From Microbacterium paraoxydans (GTDB lineage Bacteria > Actinomycetota > Actinomycetes > Actinomycetales > Microbacteriaceae), in assembly GCF_020524545.1 (NCBI RefSeq), contig NZ_JAIVLG010000001.1, positions 558,001 to 622,000 of the forward strand: a stretch of 64,000 nt of DNA, given 5' to 3'. Both the position numbers and the translations under genes were made by a program. This document shows, piece by piece, positions 33,871 through 41,472 of the stretch (position 1 is the stretch's first letter; every line of letters starts with the position of its first letter). Under the pieces are notes generated by a model, which had not been told where the DNA came from, searched no databases, and was given only the letters and a program-made list of their open reading frames with translations.

Positions 33871-34493
33871 CACAGACCACCCGACGCGGTGCGCGCGCGC
33901 AGGCTGAGGGGCTGCGCGCGGATGACGGCACGATGGCCCCCGCCTCGGTCCGCGCCCGTGGCCGGACCGGCCGAGCGATCGGCGATGCGCTCCTCTGGCT
34001 CGCCGCTCTGGCGGGGGTGGTCTGCATCGTCCTCGTGGTACTCGCGTTCACAGCGCAGATCACGCTGATCATGTTCCGGACAGGGTCGATGTCGCCCACC
34101 ATCCCGGCCGGGTCCGTGGCGGTGGTGCAGCGGATCCCGGCGAGCGGGATCGCGGTCGGTGACGTCGTGACCGTGGACCGCGCAGGAGAGCTCCCGGTGA
34201 CGCACCGCGTCACGGCCATCGAGCCCGGGGTCATGCCCGAGGAGCGGATCATCACGATGCGCGGAGATGCGAACGCCTCGGAGGATCCTTTCCCCTACAC
34301 GGTCTCCAGCGTGCGGATCGTCCTGTTCTCGATCCCAGGGATCGCGACGCTGATCGTCGGCATGGGAAACCCCGTCGTGCTCGGTACGCTGACCCTGGCG
34401 GCGACGGCTCTGGTCGTCTGGGCGTTCTGGCCACGAACGCATCGTCCTGCGGATCGGACTGGTCGTGTCGGTGCGGGCCGGAGGGGCGGATGA
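33867..34493 (+). CDS. SipW-type signal peptidase I
   Basis: The 208-residue membrane peptidase has a first membrane span (LLWLAALAGVVCIVLVVLAF), nucleophile Ser74 in RTGSMSPTIPAGS, and His113 in VTHRVTAIE at the place where bacterial type I peptidases have Lys. The Ser-His dyad marks the ER-type/SipW group, which in Bacillus processes TasA. RGDAN and a C-terminal span (VLGTLTLAATALVVWAFW) also fit. The GTG start overlaps the upstream gene. It is expected to process the neighbouring WNDSE and related signal peptides. Confidence 0.9.
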   Translation: MTQTTRRGARAQAEGLRADDGTMAPASVRARGRTGRAIGDALLWLAALAGVVCIVLVVLAFTAQITLIMFRTGSMSPTIPAGSVAVVQRIPASGIAVGDVVTVDRAGELPVTHRVTAIEPGVMPEERIITMRGDANASEDPFPYTVSSVRIVLFSIPGIATLIVGMGNPVVLGTLTLAATALVVWAFWPRTHRPADRTGRVGAGRRGG

Positions 34494-35122
34494 GGCGTGC
34501 CGTCGTGATCACGGCGATCGCGGCCGCCGCGGTCGTGACGCCGAGTGCCGCCTGGGCGGCGCCGACCACGCAGGTCATCCAGGGAGAAGTGCTCCGCCTC
34601 GTCTCGGTAGCGGACTGGGAGGCTGCTGCCGGCCTGCTCCCGGGAGCGCCCGTGCGATGGGACGTCGCCGTCAGCGCGGAGGCTCCCGACCCCGGTGTGG
34701 TACGGATCGGTGTGAGTGCGACAGGCACAGCACGGTTGCTCGTCGATGTCTCCACATGCTCGCGGGCCTGGATCGATGCCGGATGCCCTGGGGTGGAGAC
34801 GGTGCTGCACACGGATTGGCCGATTCCGCGGGACGGCGCACTGGTGCCGCTCGCGGAGATCGCCGACACCGAGACGGCCCATCTGCGCCTCTCCATCGCC
34901 CTCGACCCGACCGACGGTTCGGGGAGCACCGATATCCGCGTGATCGCGACAGGTGCAGGGGAGACGGCGGACGTGGGCCCCGGGGGAGGCCTCGCGAGCA
35001 CCGGCCCCGCGCCGGGCTCCCGCTGGGCGCTCCTCGGCGGTGCACTCCTCGCGGTGTGCGGCGGGGCGCTGGCCGTCGTTCGCCGTCGCGGAGCGGGGAC
35101 AGAACTCGGAGCGCGCCCATGA
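34490..35122 (+). CDS. Secreted LASTG-anchored surface protein
   Basis: The 210-residue protein has a classical Sec signal (ITAIAAAAVVTPSAAWA, cleavage after AWA near residue 23). The C-terminal sorting signal has LASTG at residues 168-172, a hydrophobic span and the tail RRRGAGTELGARP. LAxTG is the form used by class E sortases in high-GC actinobacteria. No sortase gene is in the window. The middle is strand-rich with two cysteines. It overlaps both neighbours by four bases and may anchor the SipW-processed proteins to the wall, which is inference. Confidence 0.85.
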   Translation: MRRAVVITAIAAAAVVTPSAAWAAPTTQVIQGEVLRLVSVADWEAAAGLLPGAPVRWDVAVSAEAPDPGVVRIGVSATGTARLLVDVSTCSRAWIDAGCPGVETVLHTDWPIPRDGALVPLAEIADTETAHLRLSIALDPTDGSGSTDIRVIATGAGETADVGPGGGLASTGPAPGSRWALLGGALLAVCGGALAVVRRRGAGTELGARP

Positions 35123-35613
35123 GGGGCGGGCGGCGGCGGATGCTCGCGGGCACGGTCGGCGTCGCGGTCCTCGTCGGAATCGCCTTGTCTCCGCCGATGG
35201 AGCCGACCGAGGCGAGGTTCACCGACAGCGAGTACGCCGCGGGAGCCTTCACCGCGGCGACCCTTCCGACTCCGGTGGTCACATCGTGCACGGTGACGAG
35301 CTTCCTCGGCACCTTCACCGGGTTCACGATCACGTGGACGTCGCCTGCCGTGAAGCTCCAGCAGCGCTTCTCCATCAACGACGTGGTCGTGGACAACGCG
35401 AACGTCACGCAGTCCGGGACGGGGCCCTACACGTATTCCTCCACGATCAGTTCCGGACTGCTGAACACGCTCCTGGGAAGCCTTCTGGGCTCGACCAACA
35501 CGGTGAAGGTCCAGACCAGCTACCCCGGGACGTCCTGGGTCTCACCGGCGGCGACGCGTTCGCTGTCAGTGGGCGGACTGCTCGGACTCGGCGGCAACAA
35601 CACCTGTACCTGA
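35119..35613 (+). CDS. Secreted protein with SipW-like signal (3)
   Basis: The 164-residue protein has an N-terminal RRRMLAGTVGVAVLVGIAL signal followed by ARFTDSEYAAGAFTA, a variant of the FTDSE/WNDSE cleavage region of SipW substrates. The mature part is Thr/Ser-rich and strand-forming, with cysteines in VVTSCTV and a final NNTCT that could pair. It is the last gene of the operon, coupled by ATGA, and is followed by a hairpin. It does not align closely with the first two, but the cleavage motif suggests shared processing. Confidence 0.8.
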   Translation: MRGGRRRMLAGTVGVAVLVGIALSPPMEPTEARFTDSEYAAGAFTAATLPTPVVTSCTVTSFLGTFTGFTITWTSPAVKLQQRFSINDVVVDNANVTQSGTGPYTYSSTISSGLLNTLLGSLLGSTNTVKVQTSYPGTSWVSPAATRSLSVGGLLGLGGNNTCT

Positions 35614-35617
35614 GCCG

Positions 35618-35641
35618 ACACCGCGCTCCGGGGCGCGGTGT
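35618..35641. terminator. Hairpin between convergent SipW operon and YqaJ gene
   Basis: ACACCGCGC (35618-35626) pairs perfectly with GCGCGGTGT (35633-35641) around a six-base loop, five bases after the operon stop and just before the end of the minus-strand gene. It may act in both directions. Confidence 0.6.
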
Positions 35642-35648
35642 TCGATGA

Positions 35649-36329
35649 TCAGTCGGCGAGGGCCAGCGCGCGGAAGGCGTCTCGTTCGCGCAGCTGCTCC
35701 CGACGGCTCTCCGCCGGGCCAACCGTCCGGCTCGGGATCTGCTGGCCGGTCGTGCGCCGGTAGAGCTCGTCGATGAGGTCGGTCGCGAGTCCGACGAGCT
35801 TGGCGATCTCACGGTCGTCCCGGTCGATCCACACGCACCGGGGCTCGTCGTGGACCGGGGCGAAGTCGACGTGTTCCTCCCACACGAACAGCGTCCGCTC
35901 GGCGCCGAGCACATGCTGCTGCCACCACACCTGGCGCAAGTAGGTGCGGGGGATCCCGCGGAAGGCCTTGTTCGTCGTCTTGATCTCGGCGAGCTTCACG
36001 CGGCCCTCGGCATCGACTGCGATCCCATCGGGGGTGGCGAGGTGGCGATGCTCGACTTCGGCGCGGAAGAGCGCGGACGAGGGGAGGATGCCGTGGGTCG
36101 CGGCGACCCAGGCGGCGATCTCGGGCTCGCGCCGGCGCCCGTGGTCGGTGTAGGCGTTGCCGCCGAAGCGCGGGCCGCCACCGAGTTTCGAGTCCGCTGC
36201 CCTGGCGATCGACTTCTCGGAAGTGAGTCCGGCCACGTCGGTCGCAGTGATCCCGCGCGAGCGTGCCCTCATCCACGCCACACGATCGCGTGAGTCCGCG
36301 ACGATGCGTGCAGCGAGTTCCGGGGTCAC
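35649..36329 (-). CDS. YqaJ-family viral recombinase-like nuclease
   Basis: The 226-residue protein has a PD-(D/E)XK pattern. GITATDVAGL opens the domain, then TPDGIAVDAEGRVKLAEIKTT gives the D...EIK catalytic core near residues 100-118, followed by YLRQVWWQQHVLGAERTLFVWEE. YqaJ/lambda-Exo-type nucleases are often phage-derived, but single chromosomal copies are widespread in actinobacteria. No phage genes are adjacent. The GTG start follows a TAGGGT -10 by six bases. Confidence 0.85.
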   Translation of the reverse strand: MTPELAARIVADSRDRVAWMRARSRGITATDVAGLTSEKSIARAADSKLGGGPRFGGNAYTDHGRRREPEIAAWVAATHGILPSSALFRAEVEHRHLATPDGIAVDAEGRVKLAEIKTTNKAFRGIPRTYLRQVWWQQHVLGAERTLFVWEEHVDFAPVHDEPRCVWIDRDDREIAKLVGLATDLIDELYRRTTGQQIPSRTVGPAESRREQLRERDAFRALALAD

Positions 36330-36335
36330 CCTTCG

Positions 36336-36341
36336 ACCCTA
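36336..36341 (-). promoter_or_regulatory. -10 box TAGGGT for the YqaJ gene
   Basis: Read on the minus strand, TAGGGT is followed by six bases and the GTG at 36329, a leaderless arrangement. Confidence 0.5.
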
Positions 36342-36427
36342 ACCCCGCTCGCCGACCCTTCCTCTCCCACACGCCGTCCGCTCTTCCGCCCGGCCCCGTC
36401 CCGATGCTCCTCTCCGTTTCCGCCGAC

Positions 36428-36499
36428 GCCCCCGCTGCTCGTCGGCACCCCCGCATGCTCGCGCGATTCAGCGGGGGCGCGGACGGTCAGCGGGGGTGC
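36428..36499. repeat. Two interleaved 10-bp inverted repeats in a gene-free stretch
   Basis: The 274-bp gap 36330-36603 holds no gene that I can support. Within it GCCCCCGCTG (36428-36437) matches CAGCGGGGGC (36469-36478), and GCACCCCCGC (36445-36454) matches GCGGGGGTGC (36490-36499). The two pairs interleave, so they could form alternative stems or a pseudoknot. Confidence 0.45.
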
Positions 36500-36603
36500 G
36501 GGTCGGACGCGACTGTTCCTGCACCAATCGGTGGATGTCGAGACCTGAGATCAACTCTGTGAGCGACGGCGGTAGGGGGCGTCGGAGACTCCACCATGAC
36601 GGG

Positions 36604-37579
36604 ATGCTGAACAGGATCGATGTCACCGCCGTTCGCTCGCTCATCCGAACGCGGGACGAGTTGCTCGTGACGGGGCACACGGAACGGGAGATCGGATCGC
36701 GTGTCGCTGCGGGGTCCCTCCGTCGAGTGCGCCGGGGTCGCTACGTCGAGGCGAACCGATGGGACGGGCTCTGGAACGAGGGGCGTCATCTCGTCGAGGT
36801 GGTTGCGACCGCTCTCAACTCCGACGGTCCAGGGCCGGTGTTCTGGGGGCCGTCCGCCGCGGTCCTGCACGGCGTGCCGCTGTATCGGCTGGCGCCTGGG
36901 AAGGTCCACGCGGTCATTGCCGGGGCCAGGCATGGGAGGACCCGGTCCGGGGTGATGTGGCACGACGTCGAGGTTCCTCCCGCGGATTCTGTCGTCGTCG
37001 ATGGCATCAGGTGCACGTCGCTCGACCGGACGATCCTCGACCTGGCCTGTTCGGCCCGAGAGGAGGTCGGGTTGTGTGCCGCGGATGCCGCACTTCGTCG
37101 CGAGGCCGTCTCGGGTCAGGTCCAGGACTCCGAGTCGCTTGAAGGCTGGCGGTCGCGGATGACGGAGCGAGCGCTCCGCTCGCACTCGCGTGGCGTGCGT
37201 CGGGCGCGACGGGTGATCGAGTTCGCCGACGGACGCGCGCAGCTACCGGGTGAGAGCGTCAGTCGTCTGCAGCTGCACCGGCTCGGCTTCGCGCCGCCCG
37301 AACTGCAGGTGCATGTGCGCGGGCCTGAAGGGGAGAACTACTGGGTCGATTTCGGGTTCCGTCGCTCGCACTGTTTCGGCGAGTTCGACGGAGAGGACAA
37401 GTACCGTGATTCCATCCTTCGCCGAGGACGGAGCGTCGAGGAGGCCGTGCTCGCGGAGAAGCGCCGGGAAGACGCGATCCGAGGGGTGACTGGCTGGCGG
37501 ATGGTCCGGTGGGGAAGAGCTAACAGGGGTGCAGGGGCGGATTTGGGAGAGGGGGATGCGTCGGGTACAGTTGTCGTAA
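36604..37579 (+). pseudogene. AbiEi-type antitoxin/DUF559-like protein gene, frameshifted near its end
   Basis: The frame starts with an AbiEi-like winged-helix region (LVTGHTEREIGSRVAAGSLRRVRRGRYVEA), then GPSAAVLHGVPLYRL. The C-terminal DUF559-like nuclease-fold region has YWVDFGFRRSHCFGEFDGEDKY. After GWRMVRWG (about residue 303) the frame stays open into the rplJ gene, which is implausible. Dropping one G in the run at 37511-37514 gives EELTGVQGRIWERG and a stop at 37577-37579, the expected length. A frameshift mutation or sequence error is therefore likely. The rplJ promoter lies inside its 3' end. Function in defence is not shown. Confidence 0.7.
37543..37571 (+). promoter_or_regulatory. 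Promoter for rplJ-rplL
   Basis: TTGGGA (37543-37548) and TACAGT (37566-37571) are spaced by 17 bp. The promoter sits in the last codons of the upstream frameshifted gene and gives a leader of about 185 nt before rplJ. Confidence 0.6.
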
Positions 37580-37665
37580 CCGAAGACCGCTGGTCATCGT
37601 GTGCGCGCAAGTGCACAGGATCGAAGCTCTGCATCGCAGGGGCCCGCGCAGGACACGAACTTTCC

Positions 37666-37696
37666 AAAGCTCCGTGCGCTTGCGCCGGAGCTTTTT
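37666..37696 (+). terminator. Intrinsic-terminator-like attenuator in the rplJ leader
   Basis: AAAGCTCCG (37666-37674) pairs with CGGAGCTTT (37686-37694), with further GCGC pairing inside, and is followed by a T-run (37692-37696). It lies between the promoter and the rplJ ATG, so it would stop transcription prematurely unless prevented. L10 or L10-(L7/L12)4 binding to the leader is the known control of this operon in many bacteria. The structure here fits attenuation. Confidence 0.65.
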
Positions 37697-37762
37697 CCAT
37701 GCAGGTGGTCCAGGTCGGCGCCCCACCACCGTGCGGCGCCTCGTACACACCAAGGAGTGACC

Positions 37763-38251
37763 ATGGCGCAGAAGGATGCATCGGTCGCCGAGCTCACGAA
37801 GTCATTCGAGAACTCGACTGCCGTTCTGCTGACCGAGTACCGCGGTCTGACGGTTGCCCAGCTCAAGGAGCTGCGCAACAGCATCCGTCAGGACGCTGAG
37901 TACGCCGTGGTGAAGAACACGCTGACCAAGATCGCCGCCAACAAGGCTGGCATCTCCGCGCTGGACGACGACCTCAAGGGGCCGTCGGCTGTCGCGTTCG
38001 TGCACGGTGACTTCGTCGCCACCGCCAAGGCTCTGCGTGACTTCGCCAAGGCCAACCCGCTTCTCGTGATCAAGTCCGGCATCTTCGAGGGCAACGCCCT
38101 CACCGCGGACGAGGTCAACAAGTACGCCGCGCTCGAGAGCCGTGAGGTTCTGCTGGCGAAGGCTGCGGGCATGATGAAGGCGACGATGGGCAAGGCTGCC
38201 GCCACCATCGATGCTCTTCGCGAAAAGCTGGAGACCGCAGAGGCCGCGTAA
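37763..38251 (+). CDS. rplJ: 50S ribosomal protein L10
   Basis: The 162-residue protein has the L10 pattern: [25 protein letters not shown], the RNA-binding [13 protein letters not shown] segment, and a C-terminal helix ([16 protein letters not shown]) that binds L7/L12 dimers. It forms the base of the ribosomal stalk. AAGGAGTGACC precedes the ATG. It is co-transcribed with rplL 48 bp downstream and lies behind a leader with an attenuator-like hairpin. Confidence 0.97.
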   Translation: MAQKDASVAELTKSFENSTAVLLTEYRGLTVAQLKELRNSIRQDAEYAVVKNTLTKIAANKAGISALDDDLKGPSAVAFVHGDFVATAKALRDFAKANPLLVIKSGIFEGNALTADEVNKYAALESREVLLAKAAGMMKATMGKAAATIDALREKLETAEAA

Positions 38252-38299
38252 GCGACCTGCGATCTCGTCTACAAACCCCATCTATCTAGGAGATACATC

Positions 38300-38683
38300 A
38301 TGGCGAAGCTTTCCACCGAGGAACTGCTCGAGCAGTTCGCCGGCCTGACCCTCATCGAGCTCAACGAGTTCGTGAAGGCGTTCGAGGAGAAGTTCGAGGT
38401 CACCGCTGCTGCTCCCGTCGCCGTTGCCGGTGCCGCGGGTGGCGCAGGCGCTGCCGAGGCTGAGGACGAGAAGGACTCCTTCGACGTCATCCTCGAGGCT
38501 GCTGGCGACAAGAAGATCCAGGTCATCAAGACCGTCCGCGAGCTCACCTCGCTGGGTCTCGGCGAGGCCAAGGCCGTCGTCGACGGTGCCCCGAAGGCCG
38601 TCCTCGAGGGCGCCAACAAGGAGACCGCCGAGAAGGCCAAGGCTGCTCTCGAAGAGGCAGGCGCGACGGTTACCCTCAAGTAA
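38300..38683 (+). CDS. rplL: 50S ribosomal protein L7/L12
   Basis: The 127-residue acidic protein has an N-terminal dimerisation helix ([28 protein letters not shown]), an Ala/Gly hinge ([18 protein letters not shown]) and a C-terminal domain with [20 protein letters not shown]. It recruits elongation factors to the ribosome. TAGGAGATACATC precedes the ATG. A perfect terminator follows. Confidence 0.98.
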   Translation: MAKLSTEELLEQFAGLTLIELNEFVKAFEEKFEVTAAAPVAVAGAAGGAGAAEAEDEKDSFDVILEAAGDKKIQVIKTVRELTSLGLGEAKAVVDGAPKAVLEGANKETAEKAKAALEEAGATVTLK

Positions 38684-38704
38684 TCACGCTTCAGCGTTTT
38701 CTGC

Positions 38705-38732
38705 GAAGGCCCCGGGTTCGCCCGGGGCCTTC
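38705..38732 (+). terminator. Terminator after rplL
   Basis: GAAGGCCCCGGG (38705-38716) and CCCGGGGCCTTC (38721-38732) form a perfect 12-bp stem closed by a TTCG tetraloop, 21 bp after the rplL stop. Confidence 0.9.
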
Positions 38733-38764
38733 GTGCGTTCCGGTGCGGATGGGCGAGGCGGCCG

Positions 38765-39769
38765 TCAGCGAGGGGGAGCGGTCGAATTGCGCACCACGAG
38801 GGCGGATGCGGCGGTGACGTGCTCCCACGGAGCGTCGGGTCGGTCGATCCGCTGCATCAGCAGACGCACGGCTTCGTGTCCCTGCTCCCTCGGAGACTGC
38901 CCGATCGTCGTCAGGGCGAACATGTCCGCGTGCTCGTGGTCATCGATACCGACGACGCTGAGCTCCGTCGGTACGGCGATGCCCAGGCGGCGCGCAGCGA
39001 TGATCGCCCCGATCGCCGCTTCGTCGCACACGCCGACGATCGCCGTCGGTCGGTTTCTCCGGTCTCCGAGCAGCCCAGCCGCCGCGGTGTAACCGCCGGG
39101 CATGGTCGATGCCGTGCCGACGGCCCGCGCGTGGGATGCGAGCCCGGCGGCGCTCAGCGCGTCCCGGTAGCCGTCGAGCCGGCGCGCGTCACCGAAGCTC
39201 CGTACCGTCGAGTCCGTGGGTCCGCCGATGAAGGCGATGTCGGTGTGGCCGAGCTCGATCAGATGCTCGGTCGCGATGCGCGCCGCCGCCGCATCATCGA
39301 TCGAGACCGCGCTCGAGCCCTCCCCGTAAGGTCCGACGCTCACCAACGGTCTCCCGGTGCGTTGCAGGCGCTCGAGTTCGCGCGCGCTCGGCTGGATGCC
39401 GACGGCGATGATGCCGTCGAAGCGGCGGCCCGGCAGCACGCTCTCGAAGAGTCGCTCCCGGGTCTGCGATCCCTCGGGCACGCCGTAGAGGGCGAGGTCG
39501 TAGTCGAGGGCGAACAGCGACTCCTGGATCCCGGCGAGCAGCTCGGCGAAGAACCAGCGGTCCGCCGGCGGCATGACGATACCGACCGTCTGCGTCCGTC
39601 CCGTGGCGAGACTCGTCGCGGAGGAGTGCGCGACGTAGGCGAGCTCTCGGGCTGCGACCTCGACGCGCGTCCGCGTCTCGTCCGAGACATAGCCGCGTCC
39701 GCTCAGTGCGCGGCTCGCTGTGGCCTTCGACACCCCGGCACGGGACGCGACATCCGCGATCGTGCTCAT
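38765..39769 (-). CDS. LacI-family transcriptional regulator
   Basis: The 334-residue repressor has an N-terminal LacI helix-turn-helix and hinge (TIADVASRAGVSKATASRALSGRGYVSDETRTRV, residues 2-36). The periplasmic-binding-like effector domain includes VGIVMPPADRWFFAEL and ELSVVGIDDHEHADMF. It diverges from a sugar ABC transporter and likely represses it until its sugar is present. Three palindromes typical of LacI operators lie in the divergent region. AGGAGGACCG precedes the ATG. Confidence 0.93.
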   Translation of the reverse strand: MSTIADVASRAGVSKATASRALSGRGYVSDETRTRVEVAARELAYVAHSSATSLATGRTQTVGIVMPPADRWFFAELLAGIQESLFALDYDLALYGVPEGSQTRERLFESVLPGRRFDGIIAVGIQPSARELERLQRTGRPLVSVGPYGEGSSAVSIDDAAAARIATEHLIELGHTDIAFIGGPTDSTVRSFGDARRLDGYRDALSAAGLASHARAVGTASTMPGGYTAAAGLLGDRRNRPTAIVGVCDEAAIGAIIAARRLGIAVPTELSVVGIDDHEHADMFALTTIGQSPREQGHEAVRLLMQRIDRPDAPWEHVTAASALVVRNSTAPPR

Positions 39770-39855
39770 CGGTCCTCCTCGACCTGATCACGCGGTTGCG
39801 TGGGTGGCGTCGCAGCGCGCACCGGGTGTCAGCGTAGTCGGCGAACGAAGAAAAA

Positions 39856-39893
39856 GGAACCGGTTCCATGCCCGAGTCGAGGGAGCGCTCCCA
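39856..39893. promoter_or_regulatory. Two LacI-type operator palindromes
   Basis: GGAACCGGTTCC (39856-39867) and GGGAGCGCTCCC (39881-39892, followed by A) are perfect 12-bp palindromes with a central CG or GC, the usual LacI-family pattern. The second nearly equals the CebR/CelR box TGGGAGCGCTCCCA of actinobacterial sugar repressors. Both lie in the divergent region beside the LacI gene. Confidence 0.65.
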
Positions 39894-39944
39894 TCTCTGG
39901 ATGTTCCTCGCGTCGAATGGTTGCGAGCTTGTGACCCTTGCGTG

Positions 39945-39991
39945 TTGTGCGGGGGTGCGCATGGCCAGTAGGTTGGCCTGGAATCGGTTCC
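39945..39991 (+). promoter_or_regulatory. Sugar-transporter promoter with operator at the start site
   Basis: TTGTGC (39945-39950) and TAGGTT (39969-39974) are spaced by 18 bp. GGAATCGGTTCC (39980-39991), one mismatch from a perfect palindrome, lies at the expected transcription start, where LacI binding would block initiation. Confidence 0.55.
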
Positions 39992-40053
39992 CTAACGATG
40001 CCGCGGGGTGGCGTCGCACCAGAGGGAACCTGTACTCGAAGAGGAGAATTCAC

Positions 40054-41370
40054 ATGGCTCTGTCACAGCGTTCCCGGCGTTACGCGCCGATCGCCCTGCT
40101 GGGGGTCGCGGGCATCGCGCTCGCCGGATGCGGGGCTCCCGGCGGCGCACCGGGCACAGACGGCGGTGATGGCGGCGACGCCACCGTCACGATCTACGGA
40201 ACGATCGTCGACTCGGAGGCGGAGCTCCTCCAGGAGTCCTGGAAGGACTGGGCCGACGAGAACGGCATCACCATCAAGTACGAGGGCAGCCAGGACTTCG
40301 AGACGCAGCTCGGCACTCGCGCACAGGGCGGGAACCCGCCGGACATCGCGATCTTCCCGCAGCCCGGTCTGTTCGCCGATTTCGCCAAGCGCGACTTCCT
40401 CAAGCCCGCTCCCGAAGAGGTCGAGAAGAACGCCAACGAGTACTGGACCGAGGACTGGGTCAACTACGGCACCGTCGACGGCACCTTCTACGGGGCGCCG
40501 CTGATGGCCAACGTCAAGGGCTGGATCTGGTACTCGCCGGCGAAGTTCGCGGAGTGGGGCGTCGAGGTCCCGAAGACGCTCGACGAGATGTCGGCGCTGA
40601 CCGAGACCATCCAGGCGGCGACCGGCACCCCCGCGTGGTGCGCCGGGTTCGAGTCGGGAACGGCGACCGGTTGGCCGGGAACGGACTGGGTCGAGGATTA
40701 CGTGCTGCGTCAGTCCGGCCCGGACGTCTACGACCAGTGGGTCACCAACGACGTCAAGTTCACCGACCCGCAGATCAAGTCCGCGTTCGATTCGGTCGGT
40801 GAGATCCTGCTGAACCCGGCCAACGTGAACGCCGGCTTCGGCGACGTGCGCTCGATCAACTCGACCGCGTTCGGCGACGTCGCTCCCGCCCTCGCCGAAG
40901 GCAACTGCGCACTGACCCACCAGGCTTCGTTCCTCTCCGGTTTCTTCCCGGAGGGCACGGAGATCGCTGAGGACGGCGACATCTGGGCCTTCATGCTCCC
41001 GGGCGAGTCCGAGGGCGACACCGCAGTGACCGGTGCCGGTGAGATCGTCGGCGGGTTCAGCGATTCCGAGGCGACCCAGAAGGTTCTCGCGTACCTGTCC
41101 AGCCCCGAGTGGGCGAACAGCCGCGTCAGCCTCGGTGGCGTCACGTCCGCCAACAACGGCCTCGACCCGGCGAACGCGAAGGACCCGATCCTCCAGGAGA
41201 CCATCAAGATCCTGCAGGACCCGGACACGACCTTCCGCTTCGACGCCTCCGACCTGATGCCCGGTGCCGTCGGTGCCGGGACCTTCTGGAAGGGCATGGT
41301 CGCGTGGGTCAACGGCACCTCGACCGATGAGGTGCTCACGCAGATCGAGACCGGCTGGCCGAGCAGCTGA
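40054..41370 (+). CDS. Sugar ABC transporter substrate-binding lipoprotein (AglE-like)
   Basis: The 438-residue lipoprotein has a lipobox IALAGC (Cys near residue 26) and a Gly/Asp-rich linker. The mature part has a cluster 1 binding-protein fold: GSQDFETQLGTRAQGGNPPDIAIFPQPGLF, WWYSPAKF-like WIWYSPAKFAEWGVEVPKTLDEM, and GTDWVEDYVLR. The pattern resembles alpha-glucoside-binding AglE, but the sugar cannot be fixed from sequence. GAGGAGAA precedes the ATG. It is the first gene of a three-gene operon lacking an ATPase. Confidence 0.88.
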   Translation: MALSQRSRRYAPIALLGVAGIALAGCGAPGGAPGTDGGDGGDATVTIYGTIVDSEAELLQESWKDWADENGITIKYEGSQDFETQLGTRAQGGNPPDIAIFPQPGLFADFAKRDFLKPAPEEVEKNANEYWTEDWVNYGTVDGTFYGAPLMANVKGWIWYSPAKFAEWGVEVPKTLDEMSALTETIQAATGTPAWCAGFESGTATGWPGTDWVEDYVLRQSGPDVYDQWVTNDVKFTDPQIKSAFDSVGEILLNPANVNAGFGDVRSINSTAFGDVAPALAEGNCALTHQASFLSGFFPEGTEIAEDGDIWAFMLPGESEGDTAVTGAGEIVGGFSDSEATQKVLAYLSSPEWANSRVSLGGVTSANNGLDPANAKDPILQETIKILQDPDTTFRFDASDLMPGAVGAGTFWKGMVAWVNGTSTDEVLTQIETGWPSS

Positions 41371-41472
41371 TCCGGGGGAGGGGCCGCCCCGCACCGGGCG
41401 GCCCCTCTGCCTCCGCGGCGTGCACAGGGACGTGCGCGCCGGTGATCCGGTCCGCGTGATGAAGGGGAATCC

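Noticed and set aside
35649..36329. YqaJ nuclease as a sign of a prophage
   Set aside because: No capsid, terminase, integrase or lysis gene lies nearby, and single YqaJ genes occur on actinobacterial chromosomes outside phages.
37580..37899. Continuation of the AbiEi-like frame into rplJ as a fusion protein
   Set aside because: Its translation after the tryptophan-glycine motif has no family similarity and runs through the rplJ leader and coding region. A frameshift is the simpler explanation.
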